NCBI GenBank assembly: GCA_025352665.1
Contig: JANXSM010000163.1
Span: 1 to 64,000, forward strand
From: Rhodospirillales bacterium
GTDB taxonomy: Bacteria > Pseudomonadota > Alphaproteobacteria > Acetobacterales > Acetobacteraceae
DNA length: 64,000 nucleotides
Direction of reading: 5' to 3'
This document shows, piece after piece, positions 24,727 to 33,635 of the stretch. The notes under the pieces are model-generated. The model saw only the letters and a program-made list of their open reading frames with translations. It was not told where the DNA came from and made no database searches. The position numbers and the translations under genes were made by a program. Position 1 is the stretch's first letter. Every line of letters starts with the position of its first letter.

Positions 24727-27351
24727 ATGCAAGACGATTTTTCCGCCGGCCAGCCGCTTGTCCCGCAGGGTCGACCCCCGCGGCGTGACCGGTTGACTCC
24801 GCCCGCGCCTCCAAACTCCGAGCCGCCGACGAAGGTGAAACCCGCCCGCCGGCGCTCCCGCATTACGGCCGTCGGCGTGTTCGGCCGGCTGATGGGCGTG
24901 TTCGTCGGCCTCGCGCTGCTCGCCTGCGCGGTCGGCGGTATCGCGGCCTATAGTATGTACAAACGCTACTCGACCGATCTGCCGGATCTGGAGGCCCTGC
25001 GCACCTATCAGCCGCGCGTCATGAGCCGCATCTATGCCGGCGACGACCGCCTGCTCGCCGAACTCGCCACCGAGCGGCGCATCTTCGTGCCGATCGCCGC
25101 TATTCCGACGCGGGTGAAACAGGCCTTCATCTCAGCGGAAGACCAGAATTTCTACACCCATAAGGGTATCGACCCGCAGGCGATCCTACGCGCCGCAGTC
25201 ACCGACCTCGCCCAATACGGCCAGGGCCGCCGCCCGGTCGGCGCCTCCACCATCACCCAGCAGGTCGCCAAGAACATGCTGGTGGGCAGCGAGGTCAGCC
25301 TCGGCCGCAAGATCCGCGAGGCGCTGATGGCGCTGCGCATCGAGGATAGCCTGAGCAAGGACCGCATTCTCGAACTCTACCTCAACGAGATCTATCTCGG
25401 CCTGCAGGCCTATGGCGTGGCCGCGGCTGCACAGGCCTATTTCAACAAGTCGCTCGATGAGCTGACCATCCCCGAGGCCGCCTTCCTGGCGGCGCTGCCC
25501 AAAGCACCCAACAACTACAACCCGTTCCGTTTCCCCGATGCCGCAAAGGCACGCCGAGACTTCGTGATCGAGCGCATGGCGCAGGACCACGCCATCACCG
25601 CGGACGAAGCAACGGCCGCGAAGGCTTCCCCCATCGTGCCGGCAGCCTTTCGCCGGGTGGAGACGATGGCCGGCGGCGAGTATTTCACCGAGGACGTACG
25701 ACGCTGGATGGTCGATAAATTCGGCGCCGACCGCACCACCCAGGGTGGCCTGGTGGTGCGCACCACGCTCGATCCGGTGCTGCAGCAGGCCGCCGACAAA
25801 TCGCTGCGCGACGGGTTGCAGCGCTACGATCTGCGCCACGGCGGCTGGCGCGGCCCCTACGCGCGCATGGACGTGACGCCAAGCTTCCGCACCGCCTGGG
25901 CCGCCGCCTTGGCCGCCGCCGCCAAACCCGCCGGCCTGCTGCCGGAATGGCGCTCGGCCGTGGTGCTGGAAATGACCGACAGCGACGCCAAACTCGGCTT
26001 CCTCGATCGTGCAGCCGGTCTTTCCAACCGGGTGCCCGCCACCCCCCGGGTGCTGCCGCTGTCACTGTCGGACGTCGCCTCCTGGGCGCGACCGGCCAAA
26101 GCCGGCGTGCTCGGCCCCGCTCCCCGCAAAATGTCCGAGCTGGTGCAGATCGGCGACGTCGTGATGGTCGAGATCCTGCCCGGAACACCAGCCGTTGCGG
26201 GCAAATCGCCAGGCAGGGCGGAACGGCTCACCTTGCGGCAGGTGCCCCAGGTGCAGGGCGCCCTGGTCTCGCTCGACCCCGCCACCGGCCGGGTGCTGGC
26301 GATGTCCGGCGGCTGGAGCTTTGAGAACAGCCAGTTCAACCGTGCCACCCAGGCCGCGCGCCAGCCCGGCTCCAGCTTCAAGCCGTTTGTTTATCTGACC
26401 GCCCTGCAGGCCGGCATCTCGCCCAGCCAGCGTTTCCTCGACGCGCCTTTCGTGGTCGACCAGGGGGCCGCGGGCAAATGGCGCCCCGGCAATTTCGAGC
26501 TCGACTTCAACGGCCCGGTGCCGCTGCGCGTGGCGCTCGAGAAGTCGCTGAACCTCGTCACCGTCCGCGTCGCCAACCAAATCGGCATGGAGGCGGTGGC
26601 CCGCAACGCGATCGCCTTCCACGAGGTCGACAACATGCCCCGCGTGCTGCCGGCCGCCCTCGGCGCGGTCGACACCACCGTGCTGCGCGAGGCCGGCGCC
26701 TACGCCTCCATCGCCGCCGGCGGCAAGGAAGTCATCCCCACCCTCATTGATTCGGTGCAGGACCGCGACGGCCACGTGATCTGGCGGCCCGACACGCTGG
26801 CCTGCTCCAACTGCACCGATGTCACCCACGTGCCCGCCGTGGCCGATCCGCGCCGCCAGATCGCCGATGCGCCAAGCGTGTTCCAGCTGATCAACATGAT
26901 GCAGGGCGTGGTCACCCGTGGCACCGGCACCGCCGTCGCCGCCGGGCTCAACCACACCATCGCCGGCAAAACCGGCACCAGCCAGGACTTCAACGACGCC
27001 TGGTTTGCAGGCTTCACCCCCGACCTCGTCACCGTTGTCTGGATCGGCTTCGACAATCCGGCAACCCTTGGCAACAACGAGACCGGGGCCGCCGTCGCAG
27101 GCCCCGTCTGGCACGACTTCATGGCGGTGGCGCTGAAGAACCGCCCGAACCTGCATTTCATCCAGCCGCCCGGCGTCACGATGGCGCAATGGGACAGCGG
27201 CAACGGCATGGTGACGGACGCGTTCAAACCCGGCCAGGACCCCGGCGGCTCAGCACCCATGGGCGGCACCAGCAGCGACGGCGCACAGGCCAATGCCGAG
27301 CCGCCCAAACCCGCGGCAGGCGTGGACAGCGGGCTTGGCGGATTGTATTGA
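24727..27351 (+). CDS. mrcA: Class A penicillin-binding protein 1A
   Basis: 874 residues; a bifunctional peptidoglycan synthase. A short cytoplasmic Arg-rich tail, one membrane helix (~55-78, VFVGLALLACAVGGIAAYSM), then a GT51 glycosyltransferase with the catalytic Glu in SAEDQNFYTHKG (~137) and GASTITQQVAKNM. An OB-like linker (PBP1A type) lies between. The transpeptidase has SxxK in GSSFKPF (~548), SxN in KSLNLVT and KTGTSQDFNDAWF (~748). The C-terminus is a Gly/Ala/Pro-rich tail. ATG 24727 is preferred to TTG 24718. The amidase upstream and prfB 27 bp downstream read the same way. Confidence 0.95.
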   Translation: MQDDFSAGQPLVPQGRPPRRDRLTPPAPPNSEPPTKVKPARRRSRITAVGVFGRLMGVFVGLALLACAVGGIAAYSMYKRYSTDLPDLEALRTYQPRVMSRIYAGDDRLLAELATERRIFVPIAAIPTRVKQAFISAEDQNFYTHKGIDPQAILRAAVTDLAQYGQGRRPVGASTITQQVAKNMLVGSEVSLGRKIREALMALRIEDSLSKDRILELYLNEIYLGLQAYGVAAAAQAYFNKSLDELTIPEAAFLAALPKAPNNYNPFRFPDAAKARRDFVIERMAQDHAITADEATAAKASPIVPAAFRRVETMAGGEYFTEDVRRWMVDKFGADRTTQGGLVVRTTLDPVLQQAADKSLRDGLQRYDLRHGGWRGPYARMDVTPSFRTAWAAALAAAAKPAGLLPEWRSAVVLEMTDSDAKLGFLDRAAGLSNRVPATPRVLPLSLSDVASWARPAKAGVLGPAPRKMSELVQIGDVVMVEILPGTPAVAGKSPGRAERLTLRQVPQVQGALVSLDPATGRVLAMSGGWSFENSQFNRATQAARQPGSSFKPFVYLTALQAGISPSQRFLDAPFVVDQGAAGKWRPGNFELDFNGPVPLRVALEKSLNLVTVRVANQIGMEAVARNAIAFHEVDNMPRVLPAALGAVDTTVLREAGAYASIAAGGKEVIPTLIDSVQDRDGHVIWRPDTLACSNCTDVTHVPAVADPRRQIADAPSVFQLINMMQGVVTRGTGTAVAAGLNHTIAGKTGTSQDFNDAWFAGFTPDLVTVVWIGFDNPATLGNNETGAAVAGPVWHDFMAVALKNRPNLHFIQPPGVTMAQWDSGNGMVTDAFKPGQDPGGSAPMGGTSSDGAQANAEPPKPAAGVDSGLGGLY

Positions 27352-27378
27352 CCGCCTCCCCCACTCACGCGAAGTGAC

Positions 27379-28510
27379 ATGTCAGCCGAATCCGACTCCC
27401 TCAACGAACAGATCAAGCAGTCGATTGCGCTGCTGAGGAGGCATCTTTGACTGGGATGTCGCCCAGGGCCGCCTCGAGGAACTGAACAACCGGGTCGAGG
27501 ACCCGGATCTGTGGAATGACGCCGCAGCCGCCCAGGCCCTGATGCGCGAGCGCACCACGCTCGCCAACGGCATGGAGGCGGTGACCCGGCTGGAGCGGGA
27601 CTCGGCCGATGCCGTCGAGCTGATTGCCATGGCCGAAGCCGAGGCCGACGAGGCCATGGCGAAGGAATCGCTCAAGGCGCTCCGCATCCTGCTGGCCGAG
27701 GCGAAGCGCCGCGAAATCGAAAGCCTGCTGTCGGGCGAGGCCGATAACCTCGATTGCTTCCTCGAAGTCAACGCCGGCGCCGGCGGTACCGAGGCACAGG
27801 ACTGGGCGGAGATGCTGATCCGCATGTACACCCGCTGGTCAGAAAAACGCGGCTACAAGATGCAGCTGATCGAGGAGTCTGAGGGCGAGCAGGCCGGCAT
27901 CAAATCCGCCACGCTGCAGATCAGCGGACCCGCCGCCTACGGCTGGCTCAAGACCGAAATGGGCGTGCACCGCCTGGTGCGCATCTCGCCGTTCGATTCC
28001 GCGGCGCGCCGGCAGACCAGTTTCGCCTCGGTCTATGTCTACCCCGTGATCGACGACACCATCGAGATCGAAATCGATCCGTCCGACCTGCGCGTCGATA
28101 CCTACCGCGCCTCCGGCGCCGGCGGCCAGCACGTCAACAAGACCGAGTCGGCCATTCGCATCACCCATATCCCGACCGGCATCGTGGTCGCCTGCCAAAC
28201 CGACCGCAGCCAGCATCGCAACCGCGCCACCGCCATGGGCATGTTGCGGGCCCGCATGTACGAAGCCGAACTCGCCCGCCGCGAAGCCGCCAGCGCCACG
28301 ACGGAAGCCGCCAAAACCGACATCGGCTGGGGCCACCAGATCCGCAACTACGTGCTTGCCCCCTACCAGTTGGTCAAAGACCTGCGAACCGGGGTGGAAA
28401 AAGGCAACCCCGAGGCCGTGCTCGACGGCGAGCTCGACGACTTCATGGCCGCCGCCCTGGCCGCCCGTTCCGGCGCCACGCGTTCCGAAGCCAGCGCCCA
28501 GGCGCAATGA
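27379..28510 (+). CDS. prfB: Peptide chain release factor 2, with programmed +1 frameshift
   Basis: RF2 ends translation at UGA and UAA codons. The gene is in two phases: ATG 27379 to an in-frame TGA at 27448-27450 (codon 24), then the +1 frame from GAC 27449 to 28510, giving about 376 residues. The stop-recognition tripeptide SPF is seen in [11 protein letters not shown] (~203) and the catalytic GGQ in [13 protein letters not shown] (~248). Typical RF2 N-terminal coiled coil precedes these. The frameshift is regulatory, not damage: low RF2 slows UGA decoding and favours the shift. An annotation starting at 27542 would miss about 55 residues. Confidence 0.97.
27436..27451 (+). promoter_or_regulatory. 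prfB programmed frameshift site
   Basis: AGGAGG (27436-27441), CAT, CTT TGA C (27445-27451). A Shine-Dalgarno-like sequence three bases before the slippery CTT and the stop context TGAC are the hallmark of the autoregulatory RF2 frameshift known from E. coli. Confidence 0.97.
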
Positions 28511-28538
28511 AGCAGCCTGCGGGCGCGATATCCAGACC

Positions 28539-28594
28539 AACAGCTGGTGCATGCCGGCACGACTGATACCAACGCCGGGATGGACCCAGCTGTT
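28539..28594. promoter_or_regulatory. Inverted repeat upstream of the sugar-acid genes
   Basis: AACAGCTGG (28539-28547) and CCAGCTGTT (28586-28594) are perfect 9-bp inverted copies, 38 bases apart, in the 190-bp gap between prfB and the dehydratase gene. Such paired sites can bind a looping or dimeric regulator. No regulator gene is nearby. Confidence 0.35.
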
Positions 28595-28699
28595 CAGGTA
28601 GCCCGTTGGCAGCGCCCGCCCTGCGATGCAGGGACAGCATTTGACAGATGGGCGGCCACGCAGACAGGGTGCGGCCAACGCGGCTGGAGGAAAATCAAT

Positions 28700-30499
28700 A
28701 TGCCCGATACGTATGCGCAGGACGACTACCGGCCGCGGCTGCGCAGCCGTCGCTGGTTCGACAATCCCCACGATCCCGCCATGACGGCGCTGTATATCGA
28801 GCGCTACACCAATTTCGGGATCACCCGGGCGGAACTGCAAGGGCCGAAGCCTGTGATCGGCATCGCCCAGACCGGTTCGGATCTGTCGCCTTGCAACCGC
28901 CATCACCTGGACCTCGCCAGCCGCGTGCGCGATGGCATCCGCGACGCCGGCGGCATTCCGCTGGAATTCCCGATCCATCCGATCCAGGAGACTGGCAAGC
29001 GGCCAACGGCGGCCCTCGATCGCAACCTCGCGTATCTTTCGCTGGTCGAGGTGTTGCACGGCTATCCGCTGGACGGCGTGGTGCTGACCACTGGCTGTGA
29101 CAAGACCACCCCGGCTTGCCTGATGGGTGCTGCCACGGTGAACATTCCTGCCATCGTGCTCTCCGGCGGGCCCATGCTGGACGGCTGGTACGGCGGCAAG
29201 CTCGCCGGCTCCGGCACCATCATCTGGGAAGCCCGGCGGCTGCATGCGCAGGGCAAGATCACCTACGACCAATTCATGGACATGGTATGCGCCTCGGCGC
29301 CTTCGGTCGGGCACTGCAACACCATGGGCACGGCGCTGTCGATGAATTCGCTGGCCGAGGCGCTTGGCATGTCGCTGCCAGGCTGTGCCGCCATCCCAGG
29401 CCCATACCGCGAGCGCGGCCAGATGGCCTATGAAACCGGCCGCCGCATCGTCGACATGGTGAACGAGAACCTGCGGCCATCCGACATCATGACCAAGGCC
29501 GCCTTCGAGAACGCCGTGGTGGCCGCGGCCGCCTTGGGCGCCTCGTCGAACTGTCCGATCCACATGGTGGCGATCGCGCGGCACATGGGCGTCGATCATT
29601 CGCTGGACGATTGGCAGCGCCTGGGCCCCGATGTCCCACTGCTGGTGGATTGCCAGCCAGCTGGGCGTTACCTGGGCGAGAAGTTTCACCGTGCCGGCGG
29701 CGTTCCCGCCGTCATGAAGGAACTGCTCGACGCCGGGCGCCTCAACGGCTCCGCCATGACCGTGACCGGCAAGACCCTGTCCGAAAATCTGCGCCCGGTG
29801 GCCGAGCCCGATCGCGACGTGATCCGGGCCTACGACACGCCGCTCAAGGCATCGGCCGGCTACGTGGTGATGAGCGGCAACCTGTTCGACACCGCCGTCA
29901 TGAAAACCAGCGTGATCGACGCGGCGTTTCGCGTTCGTTTCCTGTCCGACCCACATCACCCGAACGTGTTCGAAGGCAAGGCCATCGTGTTCGAAGGCCC
30001 CGAGGACTACCACGCCCGTATCGAGGACCCCGACCTGGGCGTGGAAGACCAGTCGGTGCTGATCATCCGCAACTGCGGCCCGATCGGCTATCCGGGCGGG
30101 GCCGAGGTGGTCAACATGCAGCCGCCCGCCGCTATGCTCGACCGTGGCATCTCAACCCTGCCGACGATGGGCGACGGGCGCCAGTCCGGCACTTCAGCGG
30201 CACCGTCGGTGCTCAACATCTCGCCGGAGGCTGCAATCGGTGGCGGGCTTGCGTTGCTGAAAACCGGCGACCGGATCCGCATCGATCTCAACACCCGCAA
30301 GGTCGATGTGCTGCTGCCAGACGGCGAGTTGGAGGCGCGGCGCGCGAAGTGGACCCCGCCCAAGCTTGTCAACATGACACCCTGGGAGGAGATTTATCGC
30401 AGCATGGTCGGCCAGCAGGGCACCGGCGCCTGCCTGGAGCCGGCCACCCTGTATCTGGACGTGCTGAACACCCGCGGCGAGAGCCGCAACAACCACTAG
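28700..30499 (+). CDS. XylD-like sugar-acid dehydratase (IlvD/EDD family)
   Basis: 599 residues; an Fe-S dehydratase that converts an aldonic acid to its 2-keto-3-deoxy form. The sequence is close to Caulobacter D-xylonate dehydratase XylD as I remember it: [36 protein letters not shown], and a TPWEEIYR...NNH tail. Cluster cysteines are in SPCNRHH (~64), TGCDKTTPA (~133) and GHCNTMGT (~206). ATG 28700 has GGAGG nine bases upstream. It heads a set with an SDR and a FAH-type hydrolase. Substrate (D-xylonate, L-arabinonate or a deoxyhexonate) is not fixed by sequence. Not ilvD itself: the N-terminal signature is of the pentonate group. Confidence 0.85.
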   Translation: MPDTYAQDDYRPRLRSRRWFDNPHDPAMTALYIERYTNFGITRAELQGPKPVIGIAQTGSDLSPCNRHHLDLASRVRDGIRDAGGIPLEFPIHPIQETGKRPTAALDRNLAYLSLVEVLHGYPLDGVVLTTGCDKTTPACLMGAATVNIPAIVLSGGPMLDGWYGGKLAGSGTIIWEARRLHAQGKITYDQFMDMVCASAPSVGHCNTMGTALSMNSLAEALGMSLPGCAAIPGPYRERGQMAYETGRRIVDMVNENLRPSDIMTKAAFENAVVAAAALGASSNCPIHMVAIARHMGVDHSLDDWQRLGPDVPLLVDCQPAGRYLGEKFHRAGGVPAVMKELLDAGRLNGSAMTVTGKTLSENLRPVAEPDRDVIRAYDTPLKASAGYVVMSGNLFDTAVMKTSVIDAAFRVRFLSDPHHPNVFEGKAIVFEGPEDYHARIEDPDLGVEDQSVLIIRNCGPIGYPGGAEVVNMQPPAAMLDRGISTLPTMGDGRQSGTSAAPSVLNISPEAAIGGGLALLKTGDRIRIDLNTRKVDVLLPDGELEARRAKWTPPKLVNMTPWEEIYRSMVGQQGTGACLEPATLYLDVLNTRGESRNNH

Positions 30500-30510
30500 G
30501 AATTCTGGCC

Positions 30511-31260
30511 ATGGCTGGACGTCTCGCGGGCAAGACCGCGTTTATGACTGCCTGTGCCCAGGGCATCGGCCGAGCGACCGCACTCGCCTTCGCAGCCGAG
30601 GGCGCTCGCGTGTTCGCGACCGATTTGAACGAGGCGAAACTGTCGGAAATCGCCGGTGAGAGCATCGAGGTGGCGCGGCTGGACGTGCTGGACGCCGACG
30701 CCGTGCGCGCGGCGGCGGCCCGGATTGGCCCGGTCGACGTGCTGTTCAACTGCGCCGGCTTCGTCCATCAGGGCACCGTGCTGGACGCCACGGAAGCGGA
30801 ATGGGACTTCGCGTTCTCGCTGAACGTGCGTTCCATGTTCCGTACCATCCAGGCGTTCCTGCCGGGTATGGTGGCCAAGGGTGGCGGCAGCATCGTCAAC
30901 ATGGCCTCGGGCGCCAGCTCCATCAAAGGGGCCCCCAACCGTTTTGTATACGGCACGACGAAGGCCGCCGTGATCGGGCTGACGAAATCCGTCGCCGCGG
31001 ATTTCGTGAAGTCTGGCATTCGCTGCAACGCGATCTGCCCGGGCACGGTGCAGTCGCCGAGCCTGGACGAGCGGATTGCCGCCGGTGCCGCGCAGGCAGG
31101 TTCCCTCGCGGCGTCGCGAGCCCAGTATATTGCCCGCCAGGCGATGGGCCGGCTGGGCTCACCCGAGGAGATCGCCGCCATGGCGGTGTATCTGGCCAGC
31201 GACGACGCGCAATTCGTCACCGGGCAGGCAATGCTGATAGACGGCGGCTGGACGCTTTAG
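30511..31260 (+). CDS. SDR-family dehydrogenase, probable 2-keto-3-deoxy sugar-acid 4-dehydrogenase
   Basis: 249 residues of classical short-chain dehydrogenase. NAD-binding turn TACAQGIGRATALAFA, the NAD-favouring Asp in VFATDLNEAKL, DVLFNCAGF, the Ser in NMASGASS and YGTTK (Tyr ~147, Lys ~151). The TACAQGIG form and overall pattern resemble BDH2/DHRS6-type and 2-keto-3-deoxy-L-fuconate dehydrogenases. Eleven bases after the dehydratase stop and before a FAH-family hydrolase, it would oxidise C4 of the keto-deoxy acid to a 2,4-diketo acid. A 3-hydroxybutyrate dehydrogenase role is the main alternative; the gene context makes it less likely. Confidence 0.75.
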   Translation: MAGRLAGKTAFMTACAQGIGRATALAFAAEGARVFATDLNEAKLSEIAGESIEVARLDVLDADAVRAAAARIGPVDVLFNCAGFVHQGTVLDATEAEWDFAFSLNVRSMFRTIQAFLPGMVAKGGGSIVNMASGASSIKGAPNRFVYGTTKAAVIGLTKSVAADFVKSGIRCNAICPGTVQSPSLDERIAAGAAQAGSLAASRAQYIARQAMGRLGSPEEIAAMAVYLASDDAQFVTGQAMLIDGGWTL

Positions 31261-31367
31261 CGCGGGATGACGTCTGATCGGCGACGTCATCCCGCTGAAG
31301 CTCTTGGTTTTAACGATCAAATCTATCGCGCGGTTGATGCAACCTCAGGCGATATTGCTCTAGGGAG
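31258..31367. repeat. Two-hairpin palindromic element, copy B
   Basis: Starts on the stop codon of the SDR gene. First hairpin: GCGGGATGACGTC (31262-31274), an 8-base loop and the complement (31283-31295). The second part, read on the minus strand, is CTAGAGCAATATCGCCTGAG and onward, very similar to copy C at 55431. It ends with GCTCTAG at 31362, just before the ribosome site of the next gene. It probably acts as an intra-operon terminator or mRNA stabiliser. Confidence 0.7.
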
Positions 31368-31373
31368 AAAACG

Positions 31374-32219
31374 ATGAAACTGTTGCGTTACGGGCCAGTC
31401 GGCGCGGAAAAACCTGGCATGCTGGACAGCGAGGGCCGCATTCGCGACCTCGGCGATTTCATTCCCGATATCAACGGCAAGACGCTGTCACCGGACAAGC
31501 TGGCGGAGCTGTCGCATATCAAACCGGAAGCGCTGTCGATCGTGCACGGCACGCATCGCCTGGGGCCCTGCGTGGCGCGGCCGCTGAACTTCGTGTGCAT
31601 CGGCCTCAACTATGCCGACCACGCCGCCGAGACGGGTGCCAAGATCCCCAAGGAGCCGATCATCTTCCTGAAGTCGCTCGGCGCCTATTGCGGGCCGAAC
31701 GACGACGTCATCATTCCCAAGAACTCGGTCAAGACCGATTGGGAGGTCGAGCTCGCCATCGTGATCGGCACCAAGGCCCGCTATGTCGAGGAGGCCGACG
31801 CCATGGCCCATGTCGCAGGCTACTGCGTGGTCAACGACGTGTCGGAGCGCGAATTCCAGTCCGAGCGCGGCGGCACCTGGGACAAGGGCAAAGGCTGCGA
31901 CACCTTCGGCCCGACCGGCCCCTGGATGGTGACCAAGAACGAGATCCCCGACCCGCAGAACCTCAAGATGTGGCTCGACGTGGATGGCGAGCGGATGCAG
32001 GACGGCAGCACCAAGACGATGATCTTCGGCGTGGCCCAACTGGTCAGCTACGTCAGCCACTTCATCACCCTGCACCCCGGCGACATCATCAGCACCGGCA
32101 CGCCGCCGGGCGTGGGCCTGGGCAAGAAGCCCACACCGATCTTCCTCAAGGCGGGCCAGACGATGAAGCTGGGCGTCGAAGGGCTCGGCGAGCAGACCCA
32201 GAAGGTCATCGCCGCCTGA
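31374..32219 (+). CDS. FAH-family hydrolase, probable 2,4-diketo-3-deoxy sugar-acid hydrolase
   Basis: 281 residues of the fumarylacetoacetate-hydrolase fold: CIGLNYADHAAETGAKIPKE, the metal-binding acidic pair in DWEVELAIVIG, VNDVSEREFQSERGGTWDKG, GPTGPWMVT, HPGDIISTGTPPGVG. This subgroup includes the 2,4-diketo-3-deoxy-L-fuconate and -L-rhamnonate hydrolases and enzymes misnamed ureidoglycolate lyase. With the upstream dehydratase and SDR it would cleave the diketo acid into pyruvate and a hydroxy acid (glycolate for pentoses, lactate for deoxyhexoses). GGGAGAAAACG precedes ATG 31374. A palindromic element separates it from the SDR gene but the direction is the same. Confidence 0.8.
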   Translation: MKLLRYGPVGAEKPGMLDSEGRIRDLGDFIPDINGKTLSPDKLAELSHIKPEALSIVHGTHRLGPCVARPLNFVCIGLNYADHAAETGAKIPKEPIIFLKSLGAYCGPNDDVIIPKNSVKTDWEVELAIVIGTKARYVEEADAMAHVAGYCVVNDVSEREFQSERGGTWDKGKGCDTFGPTGPWMVTKNEIPDPQNLKMWLDVDGERMQDGSTKTMIFGVAQLVSYVSHFITLHPGDIISTGTPPGVGLGKKPTPIFLKAGQTMKLGVEGLGEQTQKVIAA

Positions 32220-33619
32220 GCATCCGTGCGCTTGCCTGGCTGATTGTGGGAACGGCGGCCGTCCGGATCGGACTGGCCGCCGTGCTCGGTCTTGGGGTCG
32301 ACGAAAGCTACATGGTCGTCGCCGGCCGCGGCCCGTTGCAGCTGGGATATTTCGACCATCCGCTGGTCTCGTGGTGGATGGCGCGCGGGATCGCCGATCT
32401 TGCCGGCAGCGAGGCCGCGTGGCTGGTGCGGTTGCCGTTCATCTTGCTGTTTGCGTTCTCAACCTGGGCGATGGCCCGGCTGGGCACCGCGCTGTTCAGC
32501 GCCCGGGCCGGGCTGTGGGCGGCTGTGAGCATGAACCTGGCCCCGGTGTTCGGCGTGACCTCGGGCGGCTGGGTGCTGCCGGATGGTCCGTTGGTGGCAG
32601 CCTTGCTGGGTGCCGTGCTGTTTCTGGTGCATGCGCTGGAGCGGCGTGGCTGGCAGTGGTGGCTGGGTGCGGGCGCCTGCGCGGGGCTTGCGATGCTGTC
32701 GAAATACACCGCCGTGCTCGCGCTCGGCGGTGCGGTGCTGTATCTGCTGAGCCAGCCGAGGCACCGCTCCTGGCTCGTCCGGCCGCAGCCCTATGTCGCG
32801 GGGCTGGTGGCGTTGGCGGTGTTTTCGCCCGCCATCATCTGGAACGCGGAGCACGGCTGGGCGAGCCTCGCCTTCCAGGGCGGCCGAGCCGCGGCCGCGC
32901 GCCTGCATCTGCTCGGACCCTTGGTGACCCTGGGCGGCGAGGCGCTGTTTCTGCTGCCGTGGATCTGGGCGGGATTGGCGCTGGTGTTCGAGCAGGGCTT
33001 ACGCGCAGGCCGCGACGCTTGGCGCTCCTGGCTGCTGGTCTGCCTCGCAGCGCCGCCCATTCTGCTGTTCCTGATCGTGTCGCTCTGGTCGCGCCAGGTG
33101 CTGTTCCACTGGGCGGTCCCTGGCTACCTGATGTTGTTTCCCTTGCTCGGCGCCTGGCTGGCGGAGCGCTCCTGGGCACCTCGCGCGCTCACCTGGACGG
33201 CGGGTTTCGTGGCCATCGCGCTGATCGCAGGGGTCGGTGTGGTCCGAAACGATCTGCTGCCCGGCGACCCGCTGCTGCAGCTTCACGACTGGACCGAGCT
33301 GCGGGGGCAGCTGGCCGCGCGGCATCTGCTCGACCGCCCGATCGCCGCCAGCAGCTGGTCCGATGCCGGCAAAATCGGCATCGGGCTCGGGCCGGACATT
33401 CCGCTGTATTGCCTCAACGTCGACGCCCGCGAATTTCGTTTCTCCACGACCCCACCCAACCAGGGCGACCTGCTGATCATCGCACCCGGCCGCAGCCCGG
33501 CGCAGATGCAGGTGGCCTACGGTGGCCTGTTCGAAAGCATCGAGCCGCTGGCGCCGCTGCGGGTGAGCCGGACCGACATCCCGGTTTATATCGGCCACGG
33601 CCTGCGCCATTGGCCCTGA
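32216..33619 (+). CDS. GT39-type membrane glycosyltransferase
   Basis: About 467 residues of a polyprenyl-phosphate-sugar-dependent glycosyltransferase (ArnT/PMT fold), which moves a sugar or aminosugar to lipid A or another outer acceptor on the periplasmic side. The first loop has the acidic motif GVDESYMVVAGR and QLGYFDHPLVSWW, diagnostic of the family. Many membrane helices follow (LPFILLFAFSTWAMARLG, GAGACAGLAMLSKYTAVLAL, YVAGLVALAVFSPAIIW). A soluble C-terminal domain begins near residue 350. The start is uncertain: no ATG precedes helix 1. CTG 32216 overlaps the upstream stop with AAGG upstream; GTG 32246 is the alternative. Confidence 0.8.
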   Translation: MSIRALAWLIVGTAAVRIGLAAVLGLGVDESYMVVAGRGPLQLGYFDHPLVSWWMARGIADLAGSEAAWLVRLPFILLFAFSTWAMARLGTALFSARAGLWAAVSMNLAPVFGVTSGGWVLPDGPLVAALLGAVLFLVHALERRGWQWWLGAGACAGLAMLSKYTAVLALGGAVLYLLSQPRHRSWLVRPQPYVAGLVALAVFSPAIIWNAEHGWASLAFQGGRAAAARLHLLGPLVTLGGEALFLLPWIWAGLALVFEQGLRAGRDAWRSWLLVCLAAPPILLFLIVSLWSRQVLFHWAVPGYLMLFPLLGAWLAERSWAPRALTWTAGFVAIALIAGVGVVRNDLLPGDPLLQLHDWTELRGQLAARHLLDRPIAASSWSDAGKIGIGLGPDIPLYCLNVDAREFRFSTTPPNQGDLLIIAPGRSPAQMQVAYGGLFESIEPLAPLRVSRTDIPVYIGHGLRHWP

Positions 33620-33635
33620 CATCTCGGAGACATAG

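Noticed and set aside
27839-30013. A 724-codon open frame antisense to prfB and the dehydratase
   Set aside because: It spans two well-supported genes and has shadow-type composition.
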